Positions 24,620-33,382 of a DNA stretch of 64,000 bases are shown here, piece after piece. The translations under genes and the position numbers were made by a program. The stretch comes from CAIYOL01 sp964494805. GTDB lineage: Bacteria; Planctomycetota; Phycisphaerae; Sedimentisphaerales; Anaerobacaceae. Below the pieces are notes generated by a model, which was given only the letters and a program-made list of their open reading frames with translations, did no database searches and was not told the DNA's origin. The stretch covers positions 62,001 to 126,000 of the forward strand of contig CAZBST010000001.1 in NCBI GenBank assembly GCA_964494805.1, read 5' to 3'. Position 1 is the stretch's first letter; every line of letters starts with the position of its first letter.

Positions 24620-26212
24620 TTACTCGACCATTTCAGAATGAATCGGCAAAGTAATATAAAAAGTCGTGCCTTTCCCAAGTCGGCTGCGGACACTAATTTT
24701 ACCTCCATATTCTGATAAGAGTCGCTGTACAATGGGAAGCCCCAGGCCTGTCCTACCATCATCAGAGCCAGTGGTGAAAAACGGGTCAAAAATCTTGTCG
24801 AGATTTTCAGGGGCTATACCGCAGCAGTTATCCGAGAACCGCAGCGCAACATTCTCATCTTTCACAGCACCTTCGATAACAAACCGACGGTTTTTTTTGC
24901 CATCGGCGGCCTGTATTGCATTTTCAGTCAGAGCAAAAAACAATTGCTCGATGTCTTTCTCGTTAGAGTATACAGGCGGCAGCTTGTCCATACCTTTGAG
25001 GTGCAGAGATATTTTTGCACGCTGGGCAGTTTTACCCAACAACCGGATAATCCTGCCAGCGATTGCACCAAGGTCTGTTTTGCAGAGAGTTTTTCTTGAA
25101 GACTGCCTCGCATAATTGCGAAACCGCTCAACCACCGAAGTGGCATTTGAAACTTCATTCAGAGCATCTTTGAGTACATCCTTGACGGTGTTACAACAAG
25201 ATGTCGGCTCGAGGTCCTCCAGTGAGTTCTCGATTGAGAGTCGAATAACCGTCAGAGGCTGGGTCAGTTCATGAGCCAGTGTGGCGCTAAGAGTCCCCAG
25301 CGAGGCGAGGCGTTCGGCTTGAACCATTTTCTCGCGATATGTATTAAGCTCCTCTTCTATTCTCTTGCGATCGGTGACATCTCTAAAAATACCCATAAGA
25401 TACGTTTTTCCGCCCAATGTTATCGGGAATGAGTTAATATCAGCATAAAAAATACTGCCATTTTTTCTTTTGACCGGAATATTTTCAGTCAACGTAATTT
25501 CTTTTTTGGCTTGTTTCTCAAATTGTTCCGTAACATAGGATAGATGATCTTTCGGATGGATATCCAAAACTCCCAGATTGTTGATTTCTTCCGGCTTATA
25601 ACCCAGCATTTGGCAAATCGTTTTATTGCCAATGTAGAATTTTTTATTTTCCACATCCGCCAGAAGTATTCCATCGGCGGCATTGTCAAAAATGATTTTA
25701 AACCTTTGCTCGGACTCCTCTAACTTTTCTTTCGCCTGTTTGTGTTCGGTAATGTCCTCCGCAATCTCAAGGAAGCCCTTTGCGGAACCATCGGCTTCGA
25801 GAATCGGGAAGGCCTGAATGCGAACTGCTGCACGGCTGCCATCATCTCGCACACCTTCGGTTTCGACCTCCGCAGGACGTCCTGTAGCCATAGCCTGTGT
25901 TCCTGGACAGTGCGGACAAATGGCGTTGCGCTTCTCAAATTCCTTGAAACAGTATTTGCCAATAATTTCATTTTGAGGCTTTCTGAAAAACCTGCCCATA
26001 CCAACGTTGGTCATAACTACTCTATGGTTGGTATCTATGAAGGAAACCCCGAGATGGAGATTTTCCATAAGTGTGTGATAGAGCAAATCGCTCTTTGGCG
26101 GTGCCACCATTCGGCTGCGCCGAAGCTCGTTCTTCTCAAGTTCTGCTACACGACGACGCAATGATTTAATCTTCTTTTGTAATTCTGCGTATTCTTTCCT
26201 CTTATCCGGCAT
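24620..26212 (-). CDS. Soluble PAS-domain sensor histidine kinase (partner of the FixJ-type regulator)
   Basis: 530-residue cytoplasmic kinase. A short N-terminal coiled coil (KKIKSLRRRVAELEKNELRR) leads into PAS1 (about 55-165, with NAICPHCPGTQAMATGRPAE), PAS2 (about 175-295, with KIIFDNAADGILLADVENKK), a HisKA domain with phospho-acceptor His in LSATLAHELTQPLTVIRLSI, and a HATPase domain with ENAIQAADG (N box), DNCCGIAPENLDKIFDPFFT (G1) and GRTGLGLPIVQRLL (G2). No membrane segment, so the signal is intracellular. The CPHC pair in PAS1 might bind metal or sense redox. The ATG at 26212 has GGGAGG five bases upstream and is preferred over 26284. Confidence 0.9.
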   Translation of the reverse strand: MPDKRKEYAELQKKIKSLRRRVAELEKNELRRSRMVAPPKSDLLYHTLMENLHLGVSFIDTNHRVVMTNVGMGRFFRKPQNEIIGKYCFKEFEKRNAICPHCPGTQAMATGRPAEVETEGVRDDGSRAAVRIQAFPILEADGSAKGFLEIAEDITEHKQAKEKLEESEQRFKIIFDNAADGILLADVENKKFYIGNKTICQMLGYKPEEINNLGVLDIHPKDHLSYVTEQFEKQAKKEITLTENIPVKRKNGSIFYADINSFPITLGGKTYLMGIFRDVTDRKRIEEELNTYREKMVQAERLASLGTLSATLAHELTQPLTVIRLSIENSLEDLEPTSCCNTVKDVLKDALNEVSNATSVVERFRNYARQSSRKTLCKTDLGAIAGRIIRLLGKTAQRAKISLHLKGMDKLPPVYSNEKDIEQLFFALTENAIQAADGKKNRRFVIEGAVKDENVALRFSDNCCGIAPENLDKIFDPFFTTGSDDGRTGLGLPIVQRLLSEYGGKISVRSRLGKGTTFYITLPIHSEMVE

Positions 26213-26409
26213 CGTTTCCTCCCTTAAGCTTATTGTTAGCGGCGGTTTAAAGCAGTTCCAATAGGCTTGCAGGGTCGTCGCCACCTTTATTACTTTTATT
26301 GCTATAACAGATTAATTATGGCTTATTGGCCTGCCTAAATCAATGCGATTTTGTCAGTATTTTGGCTAAAAGGGGGGATTAAGAGCTAAATGTTTAATAA
26401 ATGGTAAAC

Positions 26410-26440
26410 TTTGTAGAAAATTTACAAAAAATGCTACAAA
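26410..26440. promoter_or_regulatory. Operator-like inverted repeat just upstream of a promoter
   Basis: TTTGTAG (26410-26416) and CTACAAA (26434-26440) form a perfect 7-base inverted repeat with a 17-base AT-rich spacer, ending five bases before the -35 box at 26445. The position fits an activator or repressor site for the HTH gene at 26628. Confidence 0.4.
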
Positions 26441-26444
26441 ACCC

Positions 26445-26473
26445 TTGACTTTTGTTGTGTATTGTGTTAAAAT
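26445..26473 (+). promoter_or_regulatory. Sigma-70-type promoter for the HTH / ABC-ATPase genes
   Basis: TTGACT (26445-26450), a 17-base spacer, then TAAAAT (26468-26473). It lies in the 415-base gap between the divergent histidine kinase (26212) and the HTH gene (26628), leaving a leader of about 150 bases. Confidence 0.7.
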
Positions 26474-26500
26474 GCCTATATTGTTAAGTAAATATTTAAA

Positions 26501-26602
26501 ATGTATGCACCTGAAGGACAAAAAGACGGGACGAAGTTTAACGAAGGTGGAAAATTAATCCAAAAAAGCCGGCCCAAGTTGGTCCAAAACGGAGGTGATT
26601 AA
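26501..26602 (+). CDS. Possible 33-aa leader peptide upstream of the HTH gene
   Basis: An ATG at 26501 opens a 33-codon frame (MYAPEGQKDGTKFNEGGKLI and 13 more residues) ending at TAA 26600-26602, within the leader of the HTH gene. The last codons contain GGAGGTGAT, an unusually complete anti-SD complement. The frame itself has no ribosome-binding site. It may be a chance frame; listed because it fills the leader between promoter and HTH start. Confidence 0.25.
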   Translation: MYAPEGQKDGTKFNEGGKLIQKSRPKLVQNGGD

Positions 26603-26627
26603 TCAGGGCAAAGGGAAGAGGTTCGTT

Positions 26628-27065
26628 ATGAACAAAGTCCACGAAAACATTCCACAGAGCAGTGTAAAGGCCAAGGCTGAGCATCGTGATAGGATAGACC
26701 TTTTGCGCAGCAGGGTCGGTCTTCTTACCGGCAAGGACAAGATGCTGATGACTATGTATATGGAGAACGGCAATAGCTTTCGGCAGATGGCGCGCCTATC
26801 CGGCGTCAACGAGGCAAGTATCGCACGAAGAATACACAAGGTGACAAAACGGCTTATAAACGGAGAATATATAACGTGCCTGCGAAACCGTGACAAACTC
26901 GACAGAGGGGAACTCGATATCGCAAAGGATTATTTTTTGGATGGGTTATCGATAAAAAAGATTGCGAGGAAGCGCGACACCACTTACTACTGTGTTCGCA
27001 AGGCTTTGAAGAAAATCCAAGGGATAATAGCTCTACCGGAGGCAAAGACAGCGGTCAGCGCATAA
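26628..27065 (+). CDS. Small helix-turn-helix protein (sigma-factor-like region 4)
   Basis: 145-residue basic, Cys-poor protein beginning MNKVHENIPQSSVKAKAEHR. Two HTH-like segments are visible: LMTMYMENGNSFRQMARLSG with VNEASIARRIHKVTKRL (about 40-75), and AKDYFLDGLSIKKIARKRDT with TYYCVRKALKKIQGI (about 100-135), each like the second HTH of sigma region 4 or phage-type regulators. The ATG at 26628 has AGAGG upstream; an in-frame GTG at 26595 overlaps a strong GGAGGTGAT sequence and is less likely. It is followed 47 bases later by the ABC-type ATPase gene, so it may regulate or belong to the ATPase-GNAT-ParB-terminase group. Confidence 0.6.
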   Translation: MNKVHENIPQSSVKAKAEHRDRIDLLRSRVGLLTGKDKMLMTMYMENGNSFRQMARLSGVNEASIARRIHKVTKRLINGEYITCLRNRDKLDRGELDIAKDYFLDGLSIKKIARKRDTTYYCVRKALKKIQGIIALPEAKTAVSA

Positions 27066-27112
27066 TCAGGCGAAGAAGAGGGGTAAAATCCACCAGAGAC
27101 GGATAAATTCTT

Positions 27113-27778
27113 ATGGCGAATTATACAATTTCAAAGAGTTTCGGGCGGCAGGGTCAAATCAGCGAAAGGAGCGCATCTGTGATGAGGATGTTCGGCCTGA
27201 CGACCGACAGACTCAACAAAGCAGTTTGCACGGTCAACTGCCAATTAGAAATCAGTGATGGGGACATCGTGTATATTACGGGGCCATCGGGGGCGGGTAA
27301 AAGCGTGCTGCTGAGAGAACTGGAAAAAGTCGTTCCGGCTTCGGATAGGGTGAACCTTAATAAAGTAACACTTCCCGTGGACAAATCGGTGATTGACTGT
27401 ATCGATGGCGATTTCGTAGATGGACTGAAAACGCTGAGTGTTGCAGGATTAAATGATGCATTCTGCGTTCTCAATCAGCCGGTGAATCTGAGTGACGGGC
27501 AGAAGTGGCGGTTTCGGTTAGCGGTTGCGCTATCATCTGGGGCGAAATATATCTTTGCGGATGAATACTGCTCGGAGCTGGACCGAATCACCGCAGCGGT
27601 GATTTCATATAACATACACAAATACGCCAAACGCACGGGGGTAACATTTATACTGGCATCAAGCCACGAAGACGTACTGCTTGATTTGGCACCTGATGTA
27701 CTGGTTGTCAAGGAATTGTCGGGGGCGACGAGGGTAGTTTATAAGGACAGAATGCATGGCTTCGCCGAGGCAGGATAG
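27113..27778 (+). CDS. ABC-type ATPase domain protein (N-terminal half of a COG2401-like protein)
   Basis: 221-residue cytosolic ABC ATPase without a transmembrane partner. Motifs: Walker A GPSGAGKS (57-64), Q-loop region VLNQPVNL, signature LSDGQ (126-130), Walker B YIFADE (146-151) with catalytic Glu, and switch His in ILASSHEDV. COG2401 proteins are described as ABC-type ATPases fused to a predicted acetyltransferase. Here the ATPase ends on its own and a matching GNAT gene lies at 31501, with a secreted esterase gene between them. The linked ParB-like and terminase genes suggest action on DNA and not transport; that is inference. Confidence 0.72.
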   Translation: MANYTISKSFGRQGQISERSASVMRMFGLTTDRLNKAVCTVNCQLEISDGDIVYITGPSGAGKSVLLRELEKVVPASDRVNLNKVTLPVDKSVIDCIDGDFVDGLKTLSVAGLNDAFCVLNQPVNLSDGQKWRFRLAVALSSGAKYIFADEYCSELDRITAAVISYNIHKYAKRTGVTFILASSHEDVLLDLAPDVLVVKELSGATRVVYKDRMHGFAEAG

Positions 27779-27824
27779 ATTAAAGCTTAAAACCCAAAAC
27801 TAAAAGTTAAAAAAGGATAAACTG

Positions 27825-27853
27825 TTGAAATGTGTGGAAATAAAGGGTATAAT
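27825..27853 (+). promoter_or_regulatory. Promoter of the CE15 esterase gene
   Basis: TTGAAA (27825-27830), a 17-base spacer, then a perfect TATAAT (27848-27853), 80 bases before the ATG at 27933. It is followed by a hairpin CCTAACGC/GCGTTAGG (27896-27918) immediately before the ribosome-binding site. The esterase is therefore likely expressed independently of the ATPase gene in front of it. Confidence 0.75.
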
Positions 27854-27895
27854 AGGCAAAAGCATAAATGGAGAAGGTTTCCGAACTGGTAAAAC

Positions 27896-27918
27896 CCTAA
27901 CGCTTTGCCTGCGTTAGG
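27896..27918 (+). promoter_or_regulatory. Leader hairpin before the esterase ribosome-binding site
   Basis: CCTAACGC (27896-27903) and GCGTTAGG (27911-27918) form an 8-base-pair stem with a 7-base loop, ending one base before AAAGGAG of the ribosome-binding site. There is no T-run, so it is unlikely to be a terminator; it may protect the mRNA 5' end or modulate initiation. Confidence 0.5.
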
Positions 27919-27932
27919 AAAGGAGTATAAAG

Positions 27933-30900
27933 ATGATAGTTAAGCATTCTTGTTTGTATTTGTTTATCACTATAGCTTTTGCCTTGTCGCCCTGTTACGG
28001 TGCTACCGATGGCTACTCGCCAAAGCCTGACCCGATAACTTGGAGGTTTGTCCCGGCGGCAATGGGGCCAAACACAATTTATATGAAAGCAACGCCCGCT
28101 ATCGACGTGAACAATCCGCCCGCAAAGTACTACTTCAAATGCACCGACCACCCTGAAGCCAGCAGCGGTTGGGTATCAGATGCGAATTACACGGCTACAG
28201 GCCTTACTCCGGGCACCACGTATTCGTTCAAGGTCAGAACATGTGATGATAATGGCGGTGACCCCAATACTCAGAGTCGCTGGTCGAGAACCACTCCATC
28301 TGCAACCACCGATATTAACACTACACCCCCTGTGCTCAAGCTGGACCTTAACAACTCAACAAACAACGATGATGCAAACACCCAGACCGGCTTTGTTCCG
28401 CTTGCCCTTGAAAGCAGCGGCAGTGAAGTAAATGGTGTTACAGTTGACCTCGGCGGTAACATTACATCAGCCAGGCGTGATGACCCTTCTGGCGCAATGG
28501 AGATGTATGATAAGTTCTTCGGCTCAATCGTGCCTGACCCGTGCTGGTATAATCCGCGAGCAGGCGAGAGAATTTATCGCGATTTTATCTATGGGACGTA
28601 TCCGAGCGGAGTTGCCATCACGTTATGGGGGCTGGGGGTCAATCGAGACTGCAACATAACTATATGGGCATATGATAGCCAAGCAGGAGAGAATCGAGTC
28701 GCGAACTGGTATGCCAACGGCACATATATTTTTGACACTAACTTCATAGGCGGTGCGACGGGTTGGCCTCGCTATGATAACCAAACTGGTGAAGGCTGGC
28801 AGGATTTATATAAGTACGCCTTTAGCGGGACAGCCACGGCAGATTATTTGGGCAGAATTATCCTGACAAGCAGCAAGGATCCATGCAGTCAGGCAAACGA
28901 GCCATTTGCTTTTGTCAATGCTATAAAGGTGGAGCCGAATGCCTTGACTCCATTCGTTCCGACAGAATATGCCTACCATCCGGTGCCGGTTGATGGCGCA
29001 GATAGGGTATCCGCAGATGTGACTCTTGAGTGGGAAAAGGGCGGATATGCTGAAAGTCACGATGTATATTTAGGCACCAATTTTGACGATGTCAATGACG
29101 CCAACAGAGGCAATCCGCTGGGCGTGCTGGTCAGTCAAAACCAGTCTGCTACGACTTATACCCCTGCCGAATTTCTTGATTTAAATACAACCCACTACTG
29201 GCGTATCGATGAGGTCAATGGCGCGCCTGATTACACTATCTTCAAAGGCGAGGTCTGGAGTTTCAAGACATCGCTTTATTTTGTCATGGAGAATTTCGAT
29301 TCCTACGCTAACGACGCAGCCCTGCGGAGTGTATGGAAGGACGGCAGCACCAACGGCACCAGCGCGGAAGTTTCTGTCGAGACTGCTATTGTTAGCGATG
29401 GTCGCTCGATGAAGTATCAATACAAAAATGACCTCCCGCCATACTACTCTGAGGTCTATGTGGATACCGCTGATTTGGGAATGGACGACCCGGATTGGCT
29501 CGGCATCGGCTTTAAGACATTAGTACTGTACTTCTATGGCGAACCAAATAATCCTATTGGTGAGCAAATGTACGTGAAGCTGACCGACGGCGACAGCCCC
29601 GCGAATACAGCAACTGTAACGTACGGTGGTGTGTACGGCGATATGAACAACATCAGGCTGCAACAATGGAACAAGTGGGGCATCCCGCTGACGGCATTCG
29701 CCGATGTGAACCTTGCCAACGTAGCGAGGATTACCATCGGCTTCGGCGACGGCAGCCCCGGAAGCACAGGAACTGTGTACTTCGAGGACGTCGGAGGCAG
29801 TACCACTACATTATCTGTTTCTCCAATATCGCTTACTCTTGCCGCGGAAGCAAACAGCACAGGTACTTTTACCGTTACATCAAATACAAGCTGGACTGTC
29901 TCAAGTTCACAGTACTGGTTGACCGTCAGTCCGACGTCAGGTTCAAACAATGAGACAGTAACTGTTACTGCTCAGGCAAATGGCTCCTTAACAAGAAGAG
30001 CAAAAGTAACCGTTTATGGAGATACTTCGCAAACTGTAACAGTTACACAAAGCCGCATCGGTGGCGAAGGGTGTACTATTCCGTCAATGCCTCCATTCTC
30101 ATCTTTGGTGAGCAATGGAAAATTCCCTGATCCCTTTGCATTCGTGGATGGTCCATGCATGACGAAAGGTGAATGGGAATGCCGTCGTGCGGAAATAGCC
30201 GAGCTGGTTCAGGAATTTGAGTTGGGTTATATGCAAGAGACGCCTTATTCTGCTACAACAGGTTCATATAGCGATGGCAGTCCCCCCTCAATAACAGTAA
30301 CTGTCAACGACAATGGAGAACAAATATCCTTTCCTTGCTACATAGCCTATCCAAGCACAGGGACTGCACCTTATCCTGCCATGATATATTACGGTTATTA
30401 TCCTTATTTTACTCTTGACAGCTCAGCGTTCTCCAGCATGGGAGTGTCTATCATTTATTTCCCCAATGATACGATTGCGCAACAGGTTGATGCCAGCTCG
30501 CGTGGAATAGGAGAGTTCTATGATATGTATGGGAGCGATCATTCCGCCGGGGCATTGATGGCATGGGCATGGGGAGTGGATCGTTTAATAGACGCTCTCG
30601 AAAAGACTCCTGAAGCAAATATTGATCCAACCCGGCTTGGGATGACAGGGTGTTCAAGGAACGGCAAGGGCGCTTTGGTAGCCGGTGCTTTCTGCGATCG
30701 GATTAAGCTCACCATACCCCAGGAATCAGGAGCCGGCGGTGCGGCAAGCTGGCGTGTTTCCCAATACCAGAGAGATGTATTGGGGCAGAATGCCCAGTGG
30801 CTGGCTGAGATCTGCGGAGAGAACGTCTGGTTCAGATCTAATTTCTCGCAATTCGGCAGTGCCGTGAATAAACTCCCGTTTGACCATCATATGGTAGCGG

Positions 30901-31421
30901 CATTGTGCGCACCGAATGCCCTGCTGTTCATCGAAAACACCTCGATAGATTGGCTGGGCAACTTGAGTTGCTGGACCAACGGCAAGGTTACGCATATGAT
31001 ATGGGAAGCGATGGGGATACCCGATAGGATGGGTTTTTCCCAGGTAGGTGGTCATGCGCATTGTGCTTTCCCCTCTTCCCAGCAACCTGAAGTGACGGCT
31101 TATGTCCAGAAATTCCTGGTAGGCGGCGGAACTGCAGATACAAATGTTATGAAAACTGACGGTGGTTTCACATTCGATGAGGCAAGATGGGTAGATTGGA
31201 CAGTGCCGTGGGTAGATTTGACAGTGCCGAATCCTATCAAAGGCGATTTAAATCACGATTGCGGGGTGGGTTTTTATGATTTGGCATTATTTGTTGAGCG
31301 ATGGCTGGATGATGATTGCCTATATAATGGGTGGTGTTACGAGGCCGATTTGAACTATGATGGAGGTGTTAATTTTTCGGATTATGCGGAGCTTGCAAGT
31401 CACTGGCTCGAAGGGGAATAA
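27933..31421 (+). CDS. Secreted CE15 glucuronoyl esterase with FN3, BACON and dockerin domains
   Basis: 1162-residue exported enzyme. Layout: signal peptide (1-27); FN3-like domain (about 30-125); a malectin-like beta domain (about 130-340); a second FN3-like part (about 345-450); a jelly-roll CBM-like domain (about 450-625); a BACON-type repeat (about 630-705, WLTVSPTSGSNNETVTV); and a CE15 domain (about 715-1060). The CE15 catalytic set is visible: nucleophile Ser in TGCSRNGKGA (about 905), acid Glu in PQESGAGGAA and His in GGHAHCAF (about 1038). A dockerin-like pair of Ca loops ends the protein (DLNHDCGVGFYDLALFVERW and DLNYDGGVNFSDYAELASHW). CE15 enzymes cut 4-O-methylglucuronoyl esters linking lignin to xylan. 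Own promoter and AAAGGAG site. Confidence 0.88.
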   Translation: MIVKHSCLYLFITIAFALSPCYGATDGYSPKPDPITWRFVPAAMGPNTIYMKATPAIDVNNPPAKYYFKCTDHPEASSGWVSDANYTATGLTPGTTYSFKVRTCDDNGGDPNTQSRWSRTTPSATTDINTTPPVLKLDLNNSTNNDDANTQTGFVPLALESSGSEVNGVTVDLGGNITSARRDDPSGAMEMYDKFFGSIVPDPCWYNPRAGERIYRDFIYGTYPSGVAITLWGLGVNRDCNITIWAYDSQAGENRVANWYANGTYIFDTNFIGGATGWPRYDNQTGEGWQDLYKYAFSGTATADYLGRIILTSSKDPCSQANEPFAFVNAIKVEPNALTPFVPTEYAYHPVPVDGADRVSADVTLEWEKGGYAESHDVYLGTNFDDVNDANRGNPLGVLVSQNQSATTYTPAEFLDLNTTHYWRIDEVNGAPDYTIFKGEVWSFKTSLYFVMENFDSYANDAALRSVWKDGSTNGTSAEVSVETAIVSDGRSMKYQYKNDLPPYYSEVYVDTADLGMDDPDWLGIGFKTLVLYFYGEPNNPIGEQMYVKLTDGDSPANTATVTYGGVYGDMNNIRLQQWNKWGIPLTAFADVNLANVARITIGFGDGSPGSTGTVYFEDVGGSTTTLSVSPISLTLAAEANSTGTFTVTSNTSWTVSSSQYWLTVSPTSGSNNETVTVTAQANGSLTRRAKVTVYGDTSQTVTVTQSRIGGEGCTIPSMPPFSSLVSNGKFPDPFAFVDGPCMTKGEWECRRAEIAELVQEFELGYMQETPYSATTGSYSDGSPPSITVTVNDNGEQISFPCYIAYPSTGTAPYPAMIYYGYYPYFTLDSSAFSSMGVSIIYFPNDTIAQQVDASSRGIGEFYDMYGSDHSAGALMAWAWGVDRLIDALEKTPEANIDPTRLGMTGCSRNGKGALVAGAFCDRIKLTIPQESGAGGAASWRVSQYQRDVLGQNAQWLAEICGENVWFRSNFSQFGSAVNKLPFDHHMVAALCAPNALLFIENTSIDWLGNLSCWTNGKVTHMIWEAMGIPDRMGFSQVGGHAHCAFPSSQQPEVTAYVQKFLVGGGTADTNVMKTDGGFTFDEARWVDWTVPWVDLTVPNPIKGDLNHDCGVGFYDLALFVERWLDDDCLYNGWCYEADLNYDGGVNFSDYAELASHWLEGE

Positions 31422-31500
31422 GGGGACAGAATAAATTTGAGCGGTGTAATGGGGGTAGAGGTGGGGGTCGTCGATTTTCAATTTTTATTCAGGGGGAAAG

Positions 31501-32229
31501 ATGCGGAGATGCAGCGTAGTTAAAAACCTTCGGATAGTTCGCGGGGGATTTGAGGATTATAAAAGATTAGCGAGGTTTCATTATCGGGACAGCCGGCCGG
31601 GGGCATATACGGCGATATTTGTCATTAAGCCGAATAAGGGTATGAGTAAAGAACCGGTGGGGGTGATAGTTTATACGATGCCGAGCGCGGGGGCGGAGCT
31701 GCGGAACTTCGCAACGGATAATTTCTTTGCCGGGTTTGATAACCGGACGCGATTAGGGCTTATCAATAAGAATATCCGGTGTATCAGCAGGGTGATAATC
31801 GAGCCGAGGTTTAGGGGGCTGGGATTGGCGAGCCGGTTGGTACGCGAGACGATGCCCGAAATGGATGTGCCCATAGTCGAAGCGATGGCGGTGATGGGTA
31901 TGGTCAATCCATTTTTTGAAAAGGCAGGGATGAAGGCATTTACAGGAAAGATGCCGGTGCGATGCGTTCAGCTTATCGAGGCGTTCAGCAAGGTTGGGAT
32001 TGAAGAGGAGGAACTGATTGACGCTGAAGGGGTGCAACGGAAAATCGAGCGGTTAGGGCGGTGGGAAGGCGAATTTATCGAATCAGAAATCGGGCGTTTT
32101 CTACAAAGCTACGGCGAGAGGCGCTATGAGAAGACCGGTTTGGAACGGACGAGATTTGTGCTGAGCAAGCTAACATACAGGCCGGTGTATTATATATGGC
32201 TAAATAAGAATTTAGAATTGAGAATTTAG
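31501..32229 (+). CDS. GNAT acetyltransferase (C-terminal half of a COG2401-like protein)
   Basis: 242-residue acetyltransferase. The acetyl-CoA loop is RVIIEPRFRGLGLASRLVRE (about 95-114), preceded by PVGVIVYTMPSAGAELRN and followed by MGMVNPFFEKAGM. This arrangement, with an EAMA-x-M-x-NPFFEKAGM strand, is what I associate with the acetyltransferase part of COG2401. The last 60 residues are charged (RKIERLGRWEGEFIESEIGR). The ATG follows GGGGGAAAG. The ParB-like gene begins about 11 bases after the stop, so GNAT, ParB and the terminase-small-like gene form a tight operon. Substrate unknown. Confidence 0.75.
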   Translation: MRRCSVVKNLRIVRGGFEDYKRLARFHYRDSRPGAYTAIFVIKPNKGMSKEPVGVIVYTMPSAGAELRNFATDNFFAGFDNRTRLGLINKNIRCISRVIIEPRFRGLGLASRLVRETMPEMDVPIVEAMAVMGMVNPFFEKAGMKAFTGKMPVRCVQLIEAFSKVGIEEEELIDAEGVQRKIERLGRWEGEFIESEIGRFLQSYGERRYEKTGLERTRFVLSKLTYRPVYYIWLNKNLELRI

Positions 32230-32240
32230 AGTTGGGAATT

Positions 32241-32909
32241 ATGGCAAATACGGTTAGAGCAATAGAGTTAGATAAGCTGATTGCGCATCCGGACAATCCT
32301 AATAAGATGAGCGGCGCAACCTTTGGGAAACTGGTGCGCAATATAAAGCGAACAGGCAGATATGAGCCGATAGTAGTGAGGCCGCATCCGGAAAGAGAAG
32401 GATATTTTCAGATAATCAACGGCCATCACCGTTATCTTGCTTTAGATAAACTGGGCTACAAAGCAGCTGACTGCGTAGTATGGGACATCGACGACGAGCA
32501 GACGGAAATTCTGCTGGCGACTCTCAACCGTCTGTGCGGGTCGGACGAACTTGGCAAAAAACTTAACCTGCTGAAACGGCTGAGTAAAAGGATGGAATCG
32601 AGGGAGCTTGCGAAATTGGTGCCGCAGACAGCGAAGCAGATTGAGCGATTAACAAATTTGAAGATGCCGGTTGCACCGGGGGCAGCGGCGAAGCAATTCT
32701 CAAGTCCGATGGTGTTTTTTGTAAATGATACACAGCAAGAAGTAATAGAGAGCGCGCTATCATCAGTAAGAGAGCCGGCAGTTGAAAAAACAAGAGCTGC
32801 AAGGAGGGCGTCGGCACTGGCACGGATAGCAGAGGAATATCTCTCCGCCAGAGGCGGACAAGTTCGGAGAGTGAGGGATTATGGGCAAACGAGGGCACCT
32901 GACTGCTAG
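32241..32909 (+). CDS. ParB/Srx-superfamily N-terminal domain protein
   Basis: 222-residue protein. The N-terminal 100 residues carry the ParB-like fold: AIELDKLIAHPDNPNKMS, FGKLVRNIKRTGRYEPIVVR, FQIINGHHRYLALDKLGY and DCVVWDIDDEQTEILLATLN. The NGHHR motif replaces the GERRxRA of chromosomal ParB and resembles phage and plasmid ParB-like proteins. The C-terminal half is basic and Ala-rich (VEKTRAARRASALARIAEEY). An ATG at 32241 is preferred to a TTG at 32232. The 3' end overlaps the next gene by 29 bases. A role in CTP- or DNA-binding, or nuclease action, in concert with the terminase is plausible but unproven. Confidence 0.75.
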   Translation: MANTVRAIELDKLIAHPDNPNKMSGATFGKLVRNIKRTGRYEPIVVRPHPEREGYFQIINGHHRYLALDKLGYKAADCVVWDIDDEQTEILLATLNRLCGSDELGKKLNLLKRLSKRMESRELAKLVPQTAKQIERLTNLKMPVAPGAAAKQFSSPMVFFVNDTQQEVIESALSSVREPAVEKTRAARRASALARIAEEYLSARGGQVRRVRDYGQTRAPDC

Positions 32910-33330
32910 GCAGTTAACGGTATTAAACGATTTGTTTAACAGCGACCTTGATGAGCAGGGGGTTCTGGACAAACATAGAGTTCGCCGGAGCACATACGAG
33001 AGGTGGCTGGCAAACGAGCTTTTTGCAGAACGGTTCGACAGATATGTCAACAGCGTGAGGCGGCGAAGCGAGCTTTTGATGGCCAAATACAGCTGTCTTG
33101 CAGCGGCGAAATTGGTCGAACTGACCACATCTGAGAAGGTGGAGACGGCCCGCAAGGCATGTTTGGATATTATCTGTCAGCCGAAGATTGCAACTGAGGC
33201 CGAAAGAAGTGAAAAGGACGGTAATAACCCGGCAGAACCACTCTCAGATGTACAGGCGGGCAGGATATTGGCGGCGCTGGCGGGTGGAGAGGAGAAAAAT
33301 TCATTGGAGGTGGATAAAATTTTGGAGTGA
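32881..33330 (+). CDS. Terminase-small-subunit-like helix-turn-helix protein
   Basis: 149-residue protein with LTARQLTVLNDLFNSDLDEQ and HRVRRSTYERWLANELFAER near the start, an HTH pattern like phage terminase small subunits of the 'phBC6A51' type, then RFDRYVNSVRRRSELLMAKY and a long helix. The end is variable and acidic. GAGGG precedes the ATG. It overlaps the ParB-like gene and is 262 bases upstream of the terminase large subunit, separated by a terminator-like hairpin. It may direct the large subunit to DNA. Confidence 0.6.
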   Translation: MGKRGHLTARQLTVLNDLFNSDLDEQGVLDKHRVRRSTYERWLANELFAERFDRYVNSVRRRSELLMAKYSCLAAAKLVELTTSEKVETARKACLDIICQPKIATEAERSEKDGNNPAEPLSDVQAGRILAALAGGEEKNSLEVDKILE

Positions 33331-33341
33331 CATAGAAACAA

Positions 33342-33382
33342 AAAAAGAGTCTGCGCAAAAAGGGAGACGCAGGCCTCTTTTT
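33342..33382 (+). terminator. Terminator-like hairpin between the small and large terminase-like genes
   Basis: Arms AAAGAG-T-CTGCG (33344-33355) and CGCAG-GC-CTCTTT (33368-33380) with a 12-base loop, followed by further T residues. The stem closes with an A-run opposite the T-run, so it may work in both directions. It implies that the large subunit gene has its own promoter in 33383-33592, or that readthrough is needed. Confidence 0.65.
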
